DNA of 64,000 nt from assembly GCF_000443165.1 (NCBI RefSeq), contig NZ_ATJV01000114.1, positions 1 to 64,000 on the forward strand, given 5' to 3'. The notes below the pieces were generated by a model. That model was not told the origin of the DNA. It was given only the letters and a program-made list of their open reading frames with translations, and searched no databases. Shown piece after piece: positions 1-7,119 of the stretch. The position numbers and the translations under genes were made by a program. The stretch is from Thauera terpenica 58Eu. GTDB lineage: Bacteria; Pseudomonadota; Gammaproteobacteria; Burkholderiales; Rhodocyclaceae. Every line of letters begins with the position of its first letter. Within the stretch, counting starts at the first letter, position 1.

Positions 1-86
1 TAGGACGGTTGGGCGGTTGGTGGGTAGGGGCGGTAGGACGGTTGGGGGCGGTAGGGCGGTGATGGGGTGGTGGGACGAGTGGAAAA

Positions 87-326
87 GCTCGCGACTTGCG
101 TCGCTCCTACAGCCAGATCCAAGCGTAGGTGGGTTTCTTTGGCGTGGTCGGTTTCCGTTGGTTCGGCGAGTCTCCGTTGGTGCGGCAACTCCCGTTCGCA
201 CGGCGGCTTTTTGTAGGAGCGACGCAAGTCGCGAGCTTTTTGGTCGAGCCCGCACACCGCCAGACCCAGCGCGGCCCGTTCCCGTTCGCACGGTGGCTTT
301 TTGTAGGAGCGACGCAAGTCGCGAGC
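87..326. repeat. REP palindromes, left accessory block
   Basis: Three copies of a 25-bp REP-like palindrome: one inverted (87-111) and two direct (212-236 and 302-326), the last two exactly 90 bp apart. Each starts with TGTAG followed by a hairpin GCGAC-GCAA-GTCGC. The spacer is the same 65-bp sequence that recurs at 4236-4620. Open frames across this stretch are only translations of the repeat. No gene is seen in 1-455. Confidence 0.85.
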
Positions 327-336
327 TTTTCGGACC

Positions 337-357
337 GACATCACCAATGAGCGCTGA
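337..357 (+). pseudogene. Haemerythrin-like 3'-end fragment, copy 1
   Basis: Reads DITNER-stop in frame and is followed by about 45 bp (GGGGCGAATGGTTGAA...) that match the sequence after the longer fragment at 2719-2838. It is the left-hand partner of that copy, so the operon at 513-2718 lies between two direct copies. The fragment is short; identity rests on similarity to copies 2 and 4. Confidence 0.45.
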
Positions 358-512
358 GGGGCGAATGGTTGAACCGTTTTCTTCGGCGGTAGGGCGGGCT
401 GCACACGCCGCTGCCTCACACCGCGCGCGTGAGGGTGTGAGAATTCCCCGGTAAGTTGCGATCGAAGTGTATAGTTTCGTGTATAGATGCACGTCGCAAT
501 GGGGAGGTTGAC

Positions 513-1313
513 ATGGCACGGGATGAGCGTTGTCCGAAGCTTGAGCGGCAACCGCTGACGCTTGTATTGGCGGAGTTCCGCTTCAAGTCGGTCGAGTTCG
601 AACCCCAGGCGATCGCCGCCCTGAAAGAGCGATTTGCGCCCTTGTTCTCTGAGTTGACCGAGGGCGTGACCCAGCAGGTGCAGCTTGGCGATCGGGGGGT
701 GACGGTGGTGTCAGCGCCTTATATCGTCTGGCGTGCGCCCTTGCTGGGGAAGTCGGTGCATCTTGAGGCCGACAGAATCATCTATGCCACGACGACGTAT
801 CCGCGCTTTGATGGATTTTTACGCGACAGCATGGCGGTGGTAGAGGCTTTGCTTGAAACGTTAAGGCCGTCGTCATTGCATCGGGTAGGGCTGCGCTACA
901 ATGACGTTGTCGTACCCATGCAGGATGAAGCGCTTGCAGACTACGTTTATGCGCCGCTTTTGCCTTTTGTTCCGCTATCGGACAACGGTGGCAAGGTGGT
1001 TCGACACTTGAGCGAGACGGTGGTGCAGACAGCGGCAGGTACGCTGGTGGTGCGCGCTCTGGCAGGGATGCACGGTTTGGGCATGATGCCCGATCTCCAA
1101 GGGCAGTTTGGTTTGCCACTGGCGATCAAGGTACCCACCGATAAAACGACTGCGGTGCTGGATTTCGACCATTTCTGGGAGTTGCCCGAACTCGAAGGCG
1201 AGCCGTTCAGTGTTGATGTGGCCAGCCGTCGCCTCGCCGATCTGCATGAACCTGCGCGCGAGGCTTTCTGGAAAGTGACGACGGACTTTGCGAGGACAGA
1301 GCGATGGAACTGA
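513..1313 (+). CDS. TIGR04255 family protein
   Basis: Encodes 266 aa. The ATG at 513 is preferred over 456 because GGGGAGG lies at 501-507. Features of the sporadic TIGR04255 family are an N-terminal LVLAEFRF strand (residues 16-23) and the central HRVGLRYNDVV strand-turn (about 124-134). The family has no established biochemical role. No signal peptide or membrane segment is seen, so it is probably cytosolic. The stop overlaps the next start (1304), which suggests translational coupling and a shared complex or pathway. GC is lower than in the housekeeping genes of the window. Family call fairly sure, function unknown. Confidence 0.72.
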   Translation: MARDERCPKLERQPLTLVLAEFRFKSVEFEPQAIAALKERFAPLFSELTEGVTQQVQLGDRGVTVVSAPYIVWRAPLLGKSVHLEADRIIYATTTYPRFDGFLRDSMAVVEALLETLRPSSLHRVGLRYNDVVVPMQDEALADYVYAPLLPFVPLSDNGGKVVRHLSETVVQTAAGTLVVRALAGMHGLGMMPDLQGQFGLPLAIKVPTDKTTAVLDFDHFWELPELEGEPFSVDVASRRLADLHEPAREAFWKVTTDFARTERWN

Positions 1314-1882
1314 CCCAATTTCGGTTTCAGGTGGCGTCGAATCAGTTTGGCGTAGACCGCTTGGCGGGGTTTGTGCAGGGCTTGGGTGAAGTCATCGTTA
1401 ACGCGAGCGGTGGCGTCGCGATGAGATTCTTTTCGGACACCACGGGCGGTGCGGGAAAGCTGCGCGAGTTTCCCTCTCTTCCTGAAGTGGCGAGGGGCAG
1501 CGAACCCGCTCATGGGAGTCCGGGTGTCGCTGCCGCGCTTGACCTGATCGAGCGTGTTTTTGCGCTGAACGTAAAACAGTTGGCAGAAATTTGCGGAATA
1601 AGCACCCGTAAGCCGGTTTATGACTGGCGCAAGGGAGCCGTTCCGCGGCCTGCGACCCTGGCGCGAATTAACGCCTTGCAGCGTGCAGCGCGTAACTGGG
1701 AGCGTTCCGGCTTTGGTCAACCGGGCGCGGCATTGCACACGCCGATCATCCACGAACGAAGCTTGCTCGATCTGTTGCGTACCGAGCCACTGGACTTCGA
1801 GGCGATCCAGTTTGCAGGCGGGCGTGTCGCGCTGATGCGCGAACTCTCCATGCGGCGGAAGCTGGCCGATCCTTTTCGCTGA
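1304..1882 (+). CDS. Hypothetical protein with HTH-like segment
   Basis: 192 aa, starting inside the preceding gene (10-bp overlap). Residues 75-125 include LNVKQLAEICGISTRKPVYDW, followed by R-K-G and a helical stretch. This fits an Xre-like helix-turn-helix with the second helix at CGISTRKPVYDWRKG. The N-terminal half (about 70 aa) is beta-rich and has no family I recognise; the C-terminus is basic (RELSMRRKLADPFR). It could be a DNA-binding or antitoxin-like partner of the TIGR04255 protein; that role is inferred only from coupling and the HTH-like segment. Confidence 0.6.
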   Translation: MELTQFRFQVASNQFGVDRLAGFVQGLGEVIVNASGGVAMRFFSDTTGGAGKLREFPSLPEVARGSEPAHGSPGVAAALDLIERVFALNVKQLAEICGISTRKPVYDWRKGAVPRPATLARINALQRAARNWERSGFGQPGAALHTPIIHERSLLDLLRTEPLDFEAIQFAGGRVALMRELSMRRKLADPFR

Positions 1883-1896
1883 GAGACAGAAGACCG

Positions 1897-2718
1897 ATGT
1901 CGACTATCGGCGCGCGGATTGCGGCCAACGGGTGGCTTCAGGGAAGCGTTTTGCGTGATGATGATTTGCGCTCGTTGAGTGAGCGTTATTCGTTCAAGAT
2001 GCACCGTGTCGCGGATGTGATTGGCTTGGTGGTGAGCCAGTCGTGCGATCTGACTTACGACTGGCTGGAAGGCGAGCCGTGTGCGGAGCTTCTTCTTGGC
2101 CTGAAGGCAGAGACTGAAGACGCCATCAAGAAGCGGGGCAACTGTACCGGTGGCAAGCACCCTCGGTGCCTGCACATGCCGATTCAGTACGGGGGTAGTG
2201 AAGTTTGGTTCGAGTTCGTACCGTGGAATCGTTTTGCGGTCGATCGCACAGCATTCCTCGATATCACTCCTGACCACGAGCGCAATTGTTTTAGCGTTGA
2301 TCTGGATGTCGTGACCAACTGGCTGGCCCAGCGCTATATCCGTGCAGCCTTTCCGGATGACTTCAACGATCTTCTTGAAGCCGCCCGAAAAAAGCAAAAG
2401 AAGTTGCATGAACGTCTTTCGCCCGATGTGTCGGGGCTATATGCGCAGATCAGCCCCGATCGTGACCTCAGGACGGGCGAGCGTTACAGCGTCAACCTGC
2501 TCGCGCTCGTACCTGATTCGCATGAAACTCAACGGGTATCTGTGCATGAGACGGTGGAAAAACTCGCAGCGTTGATGCGTTTGGTCGATATGGAGGTGCT
2601 CAGCGCGGTGGCGCTGGAAAGCGAGATTTCCTACGCCACTGTCCGGTCGTATAGGCGCTTTCCACTTGAGCATCTGTCCCTGCGCAGCGACCCGCTGGAT
2701 CCGATGCCATTCGTATGA
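1897..2718 (+). CDS. Hypothetical SQSCD-motif protein
   Basis: 273 aa, 14 bp after the preceding stop, third gene of the operon. Not assigned to a named family. Visible features are VVSQSCDLTYDW (about residues 46-57), a second Cys/His-containing stretch NCTGGKHPRCLHM (about 83-95), and a charged helix RKKQKKLHERL (about 167-177). The two cysteine-containing segments could bind metal. Base composition is low for this genome: 31 G+C in the 60 bases 2281-2340. The stop codon abuts a haemerythrin fragment directly. Function unknown. Confidence 0.6.
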   Translation: MSTIGARIAANGWLQGSVLRDDDLRSLSERYSFKMHRVADVIGLVVSQSCDLTYDWLEGEPCAELLLGLKAETEDAIKKRGNCTGGKHPRCLHMPIQYGGSEVWFEFVPWNRFAVDRTAFLDITPDHERNCFSVDLDVVTNWLAQRYIRAAFPDDFNDLLEAARKKQKKLHERLSPDVSGLYAQISPDRDLRTGERYSVNLLALVPDSHETQRVSVHETVEKLAALMRLVDMEVLSAVALESEISYATVRSYRRFPLEHLSLRSDPLDPMPFV

Positions 2719-2838
2719 TGGGCCGACGGGCTGTACCAACTGCTGACCACCTGGTTGCTGAACCACATCCGCCGCGACGATGCTGACTATGTGGGTGTGG
2801 TCAAGGCGACGATGGTCGGCATCGCCAATGAGCGCTGA
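2719..2838 (+). pseudogene. Haemerythrin-like 3'-end fragment, copy 2
   Basis: Starting directly at the stop of the upstream gene, the frame reads WADGLYQLLTTWLLNHIRRD then DADYVGVVKATMVGIANER-stop. The pattern W-L-x-N-H-I-x-x-D-D-x-D-Y is that of the last helix of bacteriohaemerythrins. There is no start codon and no N-terminal half, so it is a truncated gene end. Related ends occur at 337, 3061, 3925 and 5340. Confidence 0.6.
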
Positions 2839-2915
2839 GGGGTGGGTGGTTGAAGCGGTTTTTTCGGTGGTAGGGGGCGGTAGGGCGGTGATGGGGTGAT
2901 GGGACGAGTGGAAAA

Positions 2916-3046
2916 GCTCGCGACTTGCGTCGCTCCTACAGCCAGATCCAAGCGTGGGTGGGTTTTGTTGGCGTGGTCGGTTTCCGTTGGCGCGGCAACT
3001 CCCGTATGCACGGCCGCATTTTGTAGGAGCGACGCAAGTCGCGAGC
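2916..3046. repeat. Inverted pair of REP palindromes
   Basis: One REP in reverse orientation (2916-2940) and one direct (3022-3046), both of the GCGAC/GTCGC type, separated by a spacer also found at 112-211 and 4137-4235. The pair lies between two haemerythrin-end fragments. Confidence 0.8.
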
Positions 3047-3060
3047 TTTTTGGTCGAGCC

Positions 3061-3108
3061 TACGTGGGCGTGGTGAAGGCGACGATGAGCGGCGTCACCA
3101 CTGAGCGC
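3061..3108 (+). pseudogene. Haemerythrin-like 3'-end fragment, copy 3
   Basis: Reads YVGVVKATMSGVTTER, matching the last 16 residues of copy 2 (YVGVVKATMVGIANER) but continuing into unrelated sequence without the stop. It directly follows the REP pair. Confidence 0.5.
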
Positions 3109-3134
3109 CACGAGAAGAAGCAAGAGGGCGGGTG

Positions 3135-3200
3135 GACCTGCGTGCGGACGATTGACCGCGCCACCACAAACGTGTCTATGAGCGCAAGGCCAAGGGCACG
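3135..3200 (+). pseudogene. Remnant of a dinJ-yafQ junction
   Basis: This 66-bp stretch matches the junction of the intact antitoxin and toxin at 4958-5022; the first 30 bases differ at one position. It includes the toxin start region (MRTIDRAT) and the antitoxin's last codons, then becomes frameshifted and stops at 3204. It is a relic of a second copy of that toxin-antitoxin pair. Confidence 0.6.
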
Positions 3201-3205
3201 GTGTA

Positions 3206-3545
3206 GTCGAGGATGTGGTCGTGCTGTACAGCGCTGGACGCAACCCTGCGCTTGTAGCTGGCAAGAAGTTTGTGCGACTGATCAAACAAGGAGCGATTCA
3301 GCGATGAAATCAAAGAAGCCTTCGGCATCGAGCCAGACGCGCTCACGGTCAACGAGGCAGGGTATCTGGATGGCTTCAAATCAATTGACGCCATCCGAAA
3401 TCGTCTTGCTGCAGCAGAGCAAGAAATCGATCGCCGACTACGTTCAAAAGGAGCTGCCCGAGCGTCTGAAGCAACGGCATCTCGAGCATATGCTGACGAA
3501 GGCTTGACGCTTTCCGAACCCGAGGCCGAGGCTACAGCCCGATAG
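3206..3545 (+). pseudogene. Unrecognised degraded coding sequence
   Basis: Two protein-like stretches in different frames: VEDVVVLYSAGRNPALVAGK and on to a stop at 3305, then from 3291 ERFSDEIKEAFGIEPDALTV and on through a charged helix to the TAG at 3543-3545. Neither has a good start. They look like a frameshifted remnant of one or two genes, but I do not recognise the family. No intact gene is seen in 2839-3573. Confidence 0.35.
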
Positions 3546-3582
3546 CCGCATAGTGCTTTGAGGCAGAGTGCGGCTATCGGGC
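3537..3582. terminator. Hairpin at the 3' end of the parD-like gene
   Basis: GCCCGATAGCCGCA (3537-3550) and TGCGGCTATCGGGC (3569-3582) form a perfect 14-bp stem with an 18-nt loop. It overlaps the end of the leftward parD-like gene and faces the remnant on the other strand. It could terminate from both sides, although no clear T-run follows. Confidence 0.5.
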
Positions 3583-3843
3583 CTTCGCATGCTCGGCTGC
3601 CAAATGGGCGCGCACCTGGTCCGGGGTGACTGCGCGGGCTGGGTCGGCCTTCAGAGCGTCATAGACGGTGCCAACCTGGTTGTGCAGCCAGCTTTCAACG
3701 GCACGCTCTTGCGCCATCAGTGCCCGCAAGCCGTCGCGGATCACCTCGCTTTCGCTGGCGTACTCGCCCGTGCGCACCTTGGCCTTCACGATGTCCGCCA
3801 TATCGTTTGGCAGCGTAATGCTTAGTTGCTGGGTTGTTCGCAT
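3574..3843 (-). CDS. ParD-like antitoxin, orphan
   Basis: 89 aa with a ribbon-helix-helix N-terminus (TTQQLSITLPNDMADIVKAK) and a typical ParD helix (GEYASESEVIRDGLRAL, about residues 26-42), ending in a charged toxin-binding tail. AGGAG precedes the start. A ParE toxin would be expected immediately downstream (below 3574), but that DNA holds only a hairpin and degraded sequence on the other strand, so the antitoxin looks orphaned. It should bind DNA as a dimer, and a palindrome lies upstream. Confidence 0.85.
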   Translation of the reverse strand: MRTTQQLSITLPNDMADIVKAKVRTGEYASESEVIRDGLRALMAQERAVESWLHNQVGTVYDALKADPARAVTPDQVRAHLAAEHAKAR

Positions 3844-3862
3844 GGGTGGCTCCTGTAGCGTG

Positions 3863-3881
3863 AGTAGGATTTAATCCTACT
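3863..3881. promoter_or_regulatory. Palindromic operator upstream of parD
   Basis: AGTAGGATTTAATCCTACT is a perfect 9-bp inverted repeat around one base, 20 bp before the parD start. Ribbon-helix-helix antitoxins repress their own promoters through such sites, so this is the likely ParD operator. Confidence 0.6.
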
Positions 3882-3924
3882 AGGCTGATGAAATGAGGTC
3901 CAGTCTTCTTTATTTGTGCACCGC

Positions 3925-4050
3925 GTGGGCGACCACGTCGAACGCCACCGCCTGGTGAGCCACATCCGCCGCGACGATGCTGACTATGTGGGCACGGTGA
4001 AGGCGACGATGATTGGTATCACCAATGAGCGCTGGGGGGCGGGTGGTTGA
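3925..4050 (+). pseudogene. Haemerythrin-like 3'-end fragment, copy 4
   Basis: Reads HRLVSHIRRDDADYVGTVKA then TMIGITNERW, the same end as copy 2. Here the stop TGA has become TGG, so the frame runs on to 4050. Homology to copy 2 starts near 3947. It is followed by the same GGTTGAAGCGGTTTTT sequence and then the REP array. Confidence 0.55.
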
Positions 4051-4111
4051 AGCGGTTTTTCGGCGGTAGGGGGCGGTAGGGCGGCAATGGGGCGGCGGAA
4101 CGAGTGGAAAA

Positions 4112-4620
4112 GCTCGCGACTTGCGTCGCTCCTACAGCCAGATCGAGCAGGGGTGGGTTTTGTTGGCGTGGTCGGTTTCCGTTGGTTCGGCGAGTCTCCG
4201 TTGGCGCGGCAACTCCCGTATGCACAACGGCTTTTTGTAGGAGCGACGCAAGTCGCGAGCTTTTTGGTCGAACCCGCACACCGCCAGACCCAGCGCGGCC
4301 CGTTCCTGTTCGCACGGCGGCTTTTTGTAGGAGCGACGCAAGTCGCGAGCTTTTTGGTCGAACCCGCACACCGCCAGACCCAGCGCGGCCCGTTCTCGTT
4401 CGCACGACGGCTTTTTGTAGGAGCGACGCAAGTCGCGAGCTTTTTGGTTGAGCCCGCACACAGCCACACCCAGCGCGGCCCGTTCCCGTTCGCACGGTGG
4501 CTTCTTGTAGGAGCGACGCAAGTCGCGAGCTTTTCGGTCAAGCCCGCACACAGCCAGACCCAGCGCGGCCCGTTCCTGTTCGCACGGTGGCTTTTTGTAG
4601 GAGCGACGTAAGTCGCGAGC
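4112..4620. repeat. REP array with exact 90-bp period
   Basis: One inverted REP (4112-4136), then five direct REPs at 4236, 4326, 4416, 4506 and 4596, each exactly 90 bp apart. The palindromes are nearly identical; one carries GTAAGTCGC. The 65-bp spacers are near-identical too (…CCGCCAGACCCAGCGCGG…). Long open frames here on both strands are repeat translations, not genes. Confidence 0.88.
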
Positions 4621-4651
4621 TTTTTGGTTAAGCCAGCCATGCGACATGGCC

Positions 4652-4680
4652 TTGAGACGTAGTCGCAGTGTGACTACAAT
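4652..4680 (+). promoter_or_regulatory. dinJ promoter and operator
   Basis: TTGAGA (4652-4657) and TACAAT (4675-4680) are separated by exactly 17 bp. Inside lies the inverted repeat GTAGTC-N7-GACTAC (4659-4677), which overlaps the -10 box and is placed as an autorepression site for the antitoxin. Confidence 0.6.
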
Positions 4681-4711
4681 GGAGCCTCTGAAACCTCAAA
4701 GGGAAGTCATC

Positions 4712-4978
4712 ATGAGCACCGCCGATACCTATGTCCGCGCTCGCATTGACACCGACACCAAGGAGCGTGCCGCTGAGGCACTCGAAGCAATGGGTCTGTC
4801 CATCTCGGACGCTATCCGCTTGCTGATGCTGCGCATTGCCGATGAGCGCCGGCTGCCCTTCGATGTGAAGGCCCCTAACGCGACCACGCGCAAGGCAATT
4901 GCTGAGCTCGAGGCCGGGAAGGGCAAGCGGTTCAGCAGCGTCGATGATCTGATGGCAGACCTGCATGCGGACGATTGA
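4712..4978 (+). CDS. dinJ: DinJ/RelB-family antitoxin
   Basis: 88 aa, starting at 4712 (GGGAAG upstream). The N-terminus MSTADTYVRARIDTDTKERA then AEALEAMGLSISDAIRLLM is the ribbon-helix-helix of the DinJ/RelB family; the tail (FSSVDDLMADLHADD) is acidic and should wrap the toxin. It overlaps the toxin gene by 14 bp. It neutralises YafQ and represses the operon from the operator just upstream. Confidence 0.88.
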   Translation: MSTADTYVRARIDTDTKERAAEALEAMGLSISDAIRLLMLRIADERRLPFDVKAPNATTRKAIAELEAGKGKRFSSVDDLMADLHADD

Positions 4979-5246
4979 CCGCGCCACAGCGTTCAAACGT
5001 GACTACAAGCGCGAGGCCAAGGGCCGGCACCGGGCTACGCTCGATAACGATTTGAAGGCTGTTCTCGTGGCGCTTGCGACCGATCAGCCGCTCGACGCCA
5101 AATGCCGCGACCATGACCTGAGTGGCGATTGGGCGGGCTACCGTGAATGCCATATCAAGCCCGACCTGCTGCTGATCTATCGCAAGTCGGATACCGACAC
5201 GCTCAGGCTTGCACGGCTTGGCTCGCACAGCGAACTTTTCGGTTGA
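4965..5246 (+). CDS. yafQ: YafQ-family mRNA interferase toxin
   Basis: 93 aa of the RelE/YafQ fold, a ribosome-dependent mRNA endonuclease. Conserved features are FKRDYKREAKG near the N-terminus, the YafQ block CRDHDLSGDWAGYRECHIKP (about residues 47-66) with its histidines, and DLLLIYRK before the final strand (LRLARLGSHSELF). It appears intact and pairs with dinJ. Its last codons run straight into the 90-bp repeat spacer (the GAACTTTTCGG end resembles repeat sequence), so the 3' end of the gene and the repeat have fused or share ancestry. Confidence 0.87.
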   Translation: MRTIDRATAFKRDYKREAKGRHRATLDNDLKAVLVALATDQPLDAKCRDHDLSGDWAGYRECHIKPDLLLIYRKSDTDTLRLARLGSHSELFG

Positions 5247-5300
5247 GCCAGCACACCGCCAGACCCAGCGCGGCCCGTTCCCGTTCGCACGGTGGCATTT

Positions 5301-5325
5301 TGTAGGAGCGACGCAAGTCGCGAGC
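5301..5325 (+). repeat. Single REP palindrome
   Basis: One direct GCGAC-type REP preceded by the same spacer as in the 90-bp array (from about 5247), directly after the yafQ stop and just before haemerythrin-end copy 5. Confidence 0.8.
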
Positions 5326-5339
5326 TTTTCGGTTGAGCC

Positions 5340-5387
5340 TACGTGGGCGCGGTGAAGGCGACGATGAGCGCCATCACCACTGAGCGC
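5340..5387 (+). pseudogene. Haemerythrin-like 3'-end fragment, copy 5
   Basis: Reads YVGAVKATMSAITTER, closest to copy 3, directly after a REP as in that copy. The frame stays open into the following exporter gene, but the exporter start at 5439 fits its family far better. Confidence 0.5.
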
Positions 5388-5438
5388 CGTCGATATCTTT
5401 CTGTTACTTTTTGCCGATTCATTCGCTCTGAGCCACAC

Positions 5439-6200
5439 ATGCTGAACGACCCCTTTCACCTCATCCTCTTGCTGGCCGCGGCGTTTGTTGCGGGTGCGCT
5501 GAACGCGGTTGCTGGCGGCGGCAGCTTCTTGACCTTGCCGGCATTGGTGTTCGTTGGCATGCCGCCGGTGGTGGCCAACGCGACCGGCACCGTGGCGCTG
5601 TTGCCTGGCTATGTGTCGGGCGCGCTGGGGTTTCGCGAAGACCTGGAGGCGCCGCCGGGTTTGACCTTGCGCGCGCTGACGGTGCTGAGCCTGGTGGGTG
5701 GCGCGATCGGCGCCGCGCTGCTGCTGGTGACCGACGACAAGACCTTCAGCAAGATCGTGCCCTGGCTGTTGTTGCTGGCGACGGTCTTGTTTGCGGTGGG
5801 GCCGAGCTTGCTACGCCGGTTGAAGGGCAGCGGCGGCGGCACGCAGGCGTCGGCGGGCAAGTCGGCAGCGGGCATGCTGGCGGTGTCGATTTATGGCGGC
5901 TACTTCAACGGCGGGCTGGGGATCTTGCTGCTGGCCTTGTTCGGCTTGTTGGGCCAGACCAAGCTCAACGCCATGAACGGCATGAAGAACGTGGTGTCGG
6001 CCTTGCTGACCGCGATTGCGGTGGCGATCTATGCCTGGGGCGGGGTGGTGGCATGGCCGCAAGCGCTGGTGATGATGGTCGCCGCGACCGCGGGCGGCTA
6101 CTTCGGCGCGCGCCTGGCACGGCGCATACCGGCGCCGCTGATGCGCGCGGGCATTGTGCTGACCGGGCTGGTGATGACGGTTTTGTTCTTCTTGCGCTGA
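5439..6200 (+). CDS. TSUP (TauE/SafE) family transporter
   Basis: 253 aa, taken from the ATG at 5439 (MLNDPFHLILLLAAAFVAGA) so that the first helix starts immediately. About eight hydrophobic segments appear in two halves. The first carries NAVAGGGSFLTLPALVFVGMP, the family's glycine-rich half-repeat. The second carries IYGGYFNGGLGILLLALFGL and the NAMNGMKNVVSALL helix. TSUP proteins move sulfite, sulfonates or other small organic anions across the inner membrane; the substrate cannot be read from sequence. It stands alone between repeat arrays. Confidence 0.85.
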   Translation: MLNDPFHLILLLAAAFVAGALNAVAGGGSFLTLPALVFVGMPPVVANATGTVALLPGYVSGALGFREDLEAPPGLTLRALTVLSLVGGAIGAALLLVTDDKTFSKIVPWLLLLATVLFAVGPSLLRRLKGSGGGTQASAGKSAAGMLAVSIYGGYFNGGLGILLLALFGLLGQTKLNAMNGMKNVVSALLTAIAVAIYAWGGVVAWPQALVMMVAATAGGYFGARLARRIPAPLMRAGIVLTGLVMTVLFFLR

Positions 6201-6246
6201 GGGCCCACGCAGACCTACGGTTCGCGCCGCCCGATCGCCGCAAATG

Positions 6247-6529
6247 GCTCGCGACTTGCGTCGCTCCTACAGAAAACCGTTGCGCATGGGGGAGTTGTCG
6301 GGCTAACGGAGAATCGCTGTGGCAACGGAAACGGACTGCAGCAACGGGAACCAAGCGCACTTGATTCCGGCTGTAGGAGCGACGCAAGTCGCGAGGGTTT
6401 CTGGCCGCTTCGTAGCGGCATTGCCGCCCGATCGCTGTGAAAGGCTCGCGACTTGCGTCGCTCCTACAGAAAGCGGGTGTGCGTGCGGGTGCCGGCGTGC
6501 GTGCGGGAAGCGGCGTGCGTGCGGAGATT
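6247..6529. repeat. REP elements and a short 18-bp repeat
   Basis: Inverted REP at 6247-6271, direct REP at 6372-6395 and inverted REP at 6444-6468. Three units of an 18-bp repeat follow (6476-6529; first unit GGTGTGCGTGCGGGTGCC). This is the reverse complement of the unit repeated about twelve times at 9851-10070. No gene is seen in 6201-6681. Confidence 0.78.
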
Positions 6530-6681
6530 CGCTGCGCGTACAGGAATCCCGCGTCAATGGAAACCCGCCGTCCCTTGCCTTCATGCTGCCCAGTCGCTAC
6601 GCTCGACCGGCATCCCGGGGGATCGAGGGTGTGCGCTGGCATGAATCGTGCCTGTTTTTTCAAACTGCGGACCATGACGCC

Positions 6682-7089
6682 ATGACTACCCCTGAAAATT
6701 CCCTTACGAACGAACAGATCACCCACTTCGCGCAGCGCATCGACGCGCGTAAAGCCCTTTTGCTGGAAGAAATTCGGCAGGTGCTTGACCGCTCCAGCGG
6801 CGAACACTATGTCGACCTCATCGGCGGATCGGGCGATTCTGCCGATGCGGCGACCGCCTCCCTGCTCCGCGACATCACCGAGGCCGAGATCATCCGCGAC
6901 GTGGGCGAGGTGCGCGACATCGTTCAGGCCGAGCAGCGCATCGCGGCCGGACGCTACGGCCTGTGCACCGACTGCGGCACGGCCATCCGCTACAAACGGC
7001 TTGATGCCTACCCGACCGCCAAACGCTGCTTTGCATGCCAGGTGCGCCGGGAAAAGCTGCAGGCCCCTTCACCCTACACTGGGCGATGA
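6682..7089 (+). CDS. TraR/DksA family zinc-finger protein
   Basis: 135 aa. A C4 zinc finger is formed by C95, C98, C116 and C119 (CTDCGTAIRYKRLDAYPTAK then RCFAC), the DksA/TraR signature. A helical N-terminus holds acidic positions (DARKALLLEEIRQVL; DITEAEIIRDVGEVRDI). Such proteins bind the RNA polymerase secondary channel. Being shorter than canonical DksA (about 150 aa), it is more likely a paralogue. It lies 30 bp before rtcB in the same direction and may form an operon with it. Confidence 0.85.
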   Translation: MTTPENSLTNEQITHFAQRIDARKALLLEEIRQVLDRSSGEHYVDLIGGSGDSADAATASLLRDITEAEIIRDVGEVRDIVQAEQRIAAGRYGLCTDCGTAIRYKRLDAYPTAKRCFACQVRREKLQAPSPYTGR

Positions 7090-7119
7090 CCATCGAACTC
7101 GGCGAAACACGGAGAGCTC

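Noticed and set aside
2719..2838. Functional haemerythrin
   Set aside because: No start codon and only the last helix remains.
4112..4620. CRISPR array
   Set aside because: The intervals are near-identical to each other, unlike CRISPR spacers; the repeat is a GTAG REP hairpin and no cas gene is present.
4087..4647. Long open frames on both strands rich in SRLASLLQ or RRSYK repeats
   Set aside because: They are translations of the REP array; the peptide period equals the 90-bp DNA period and every frame is open.
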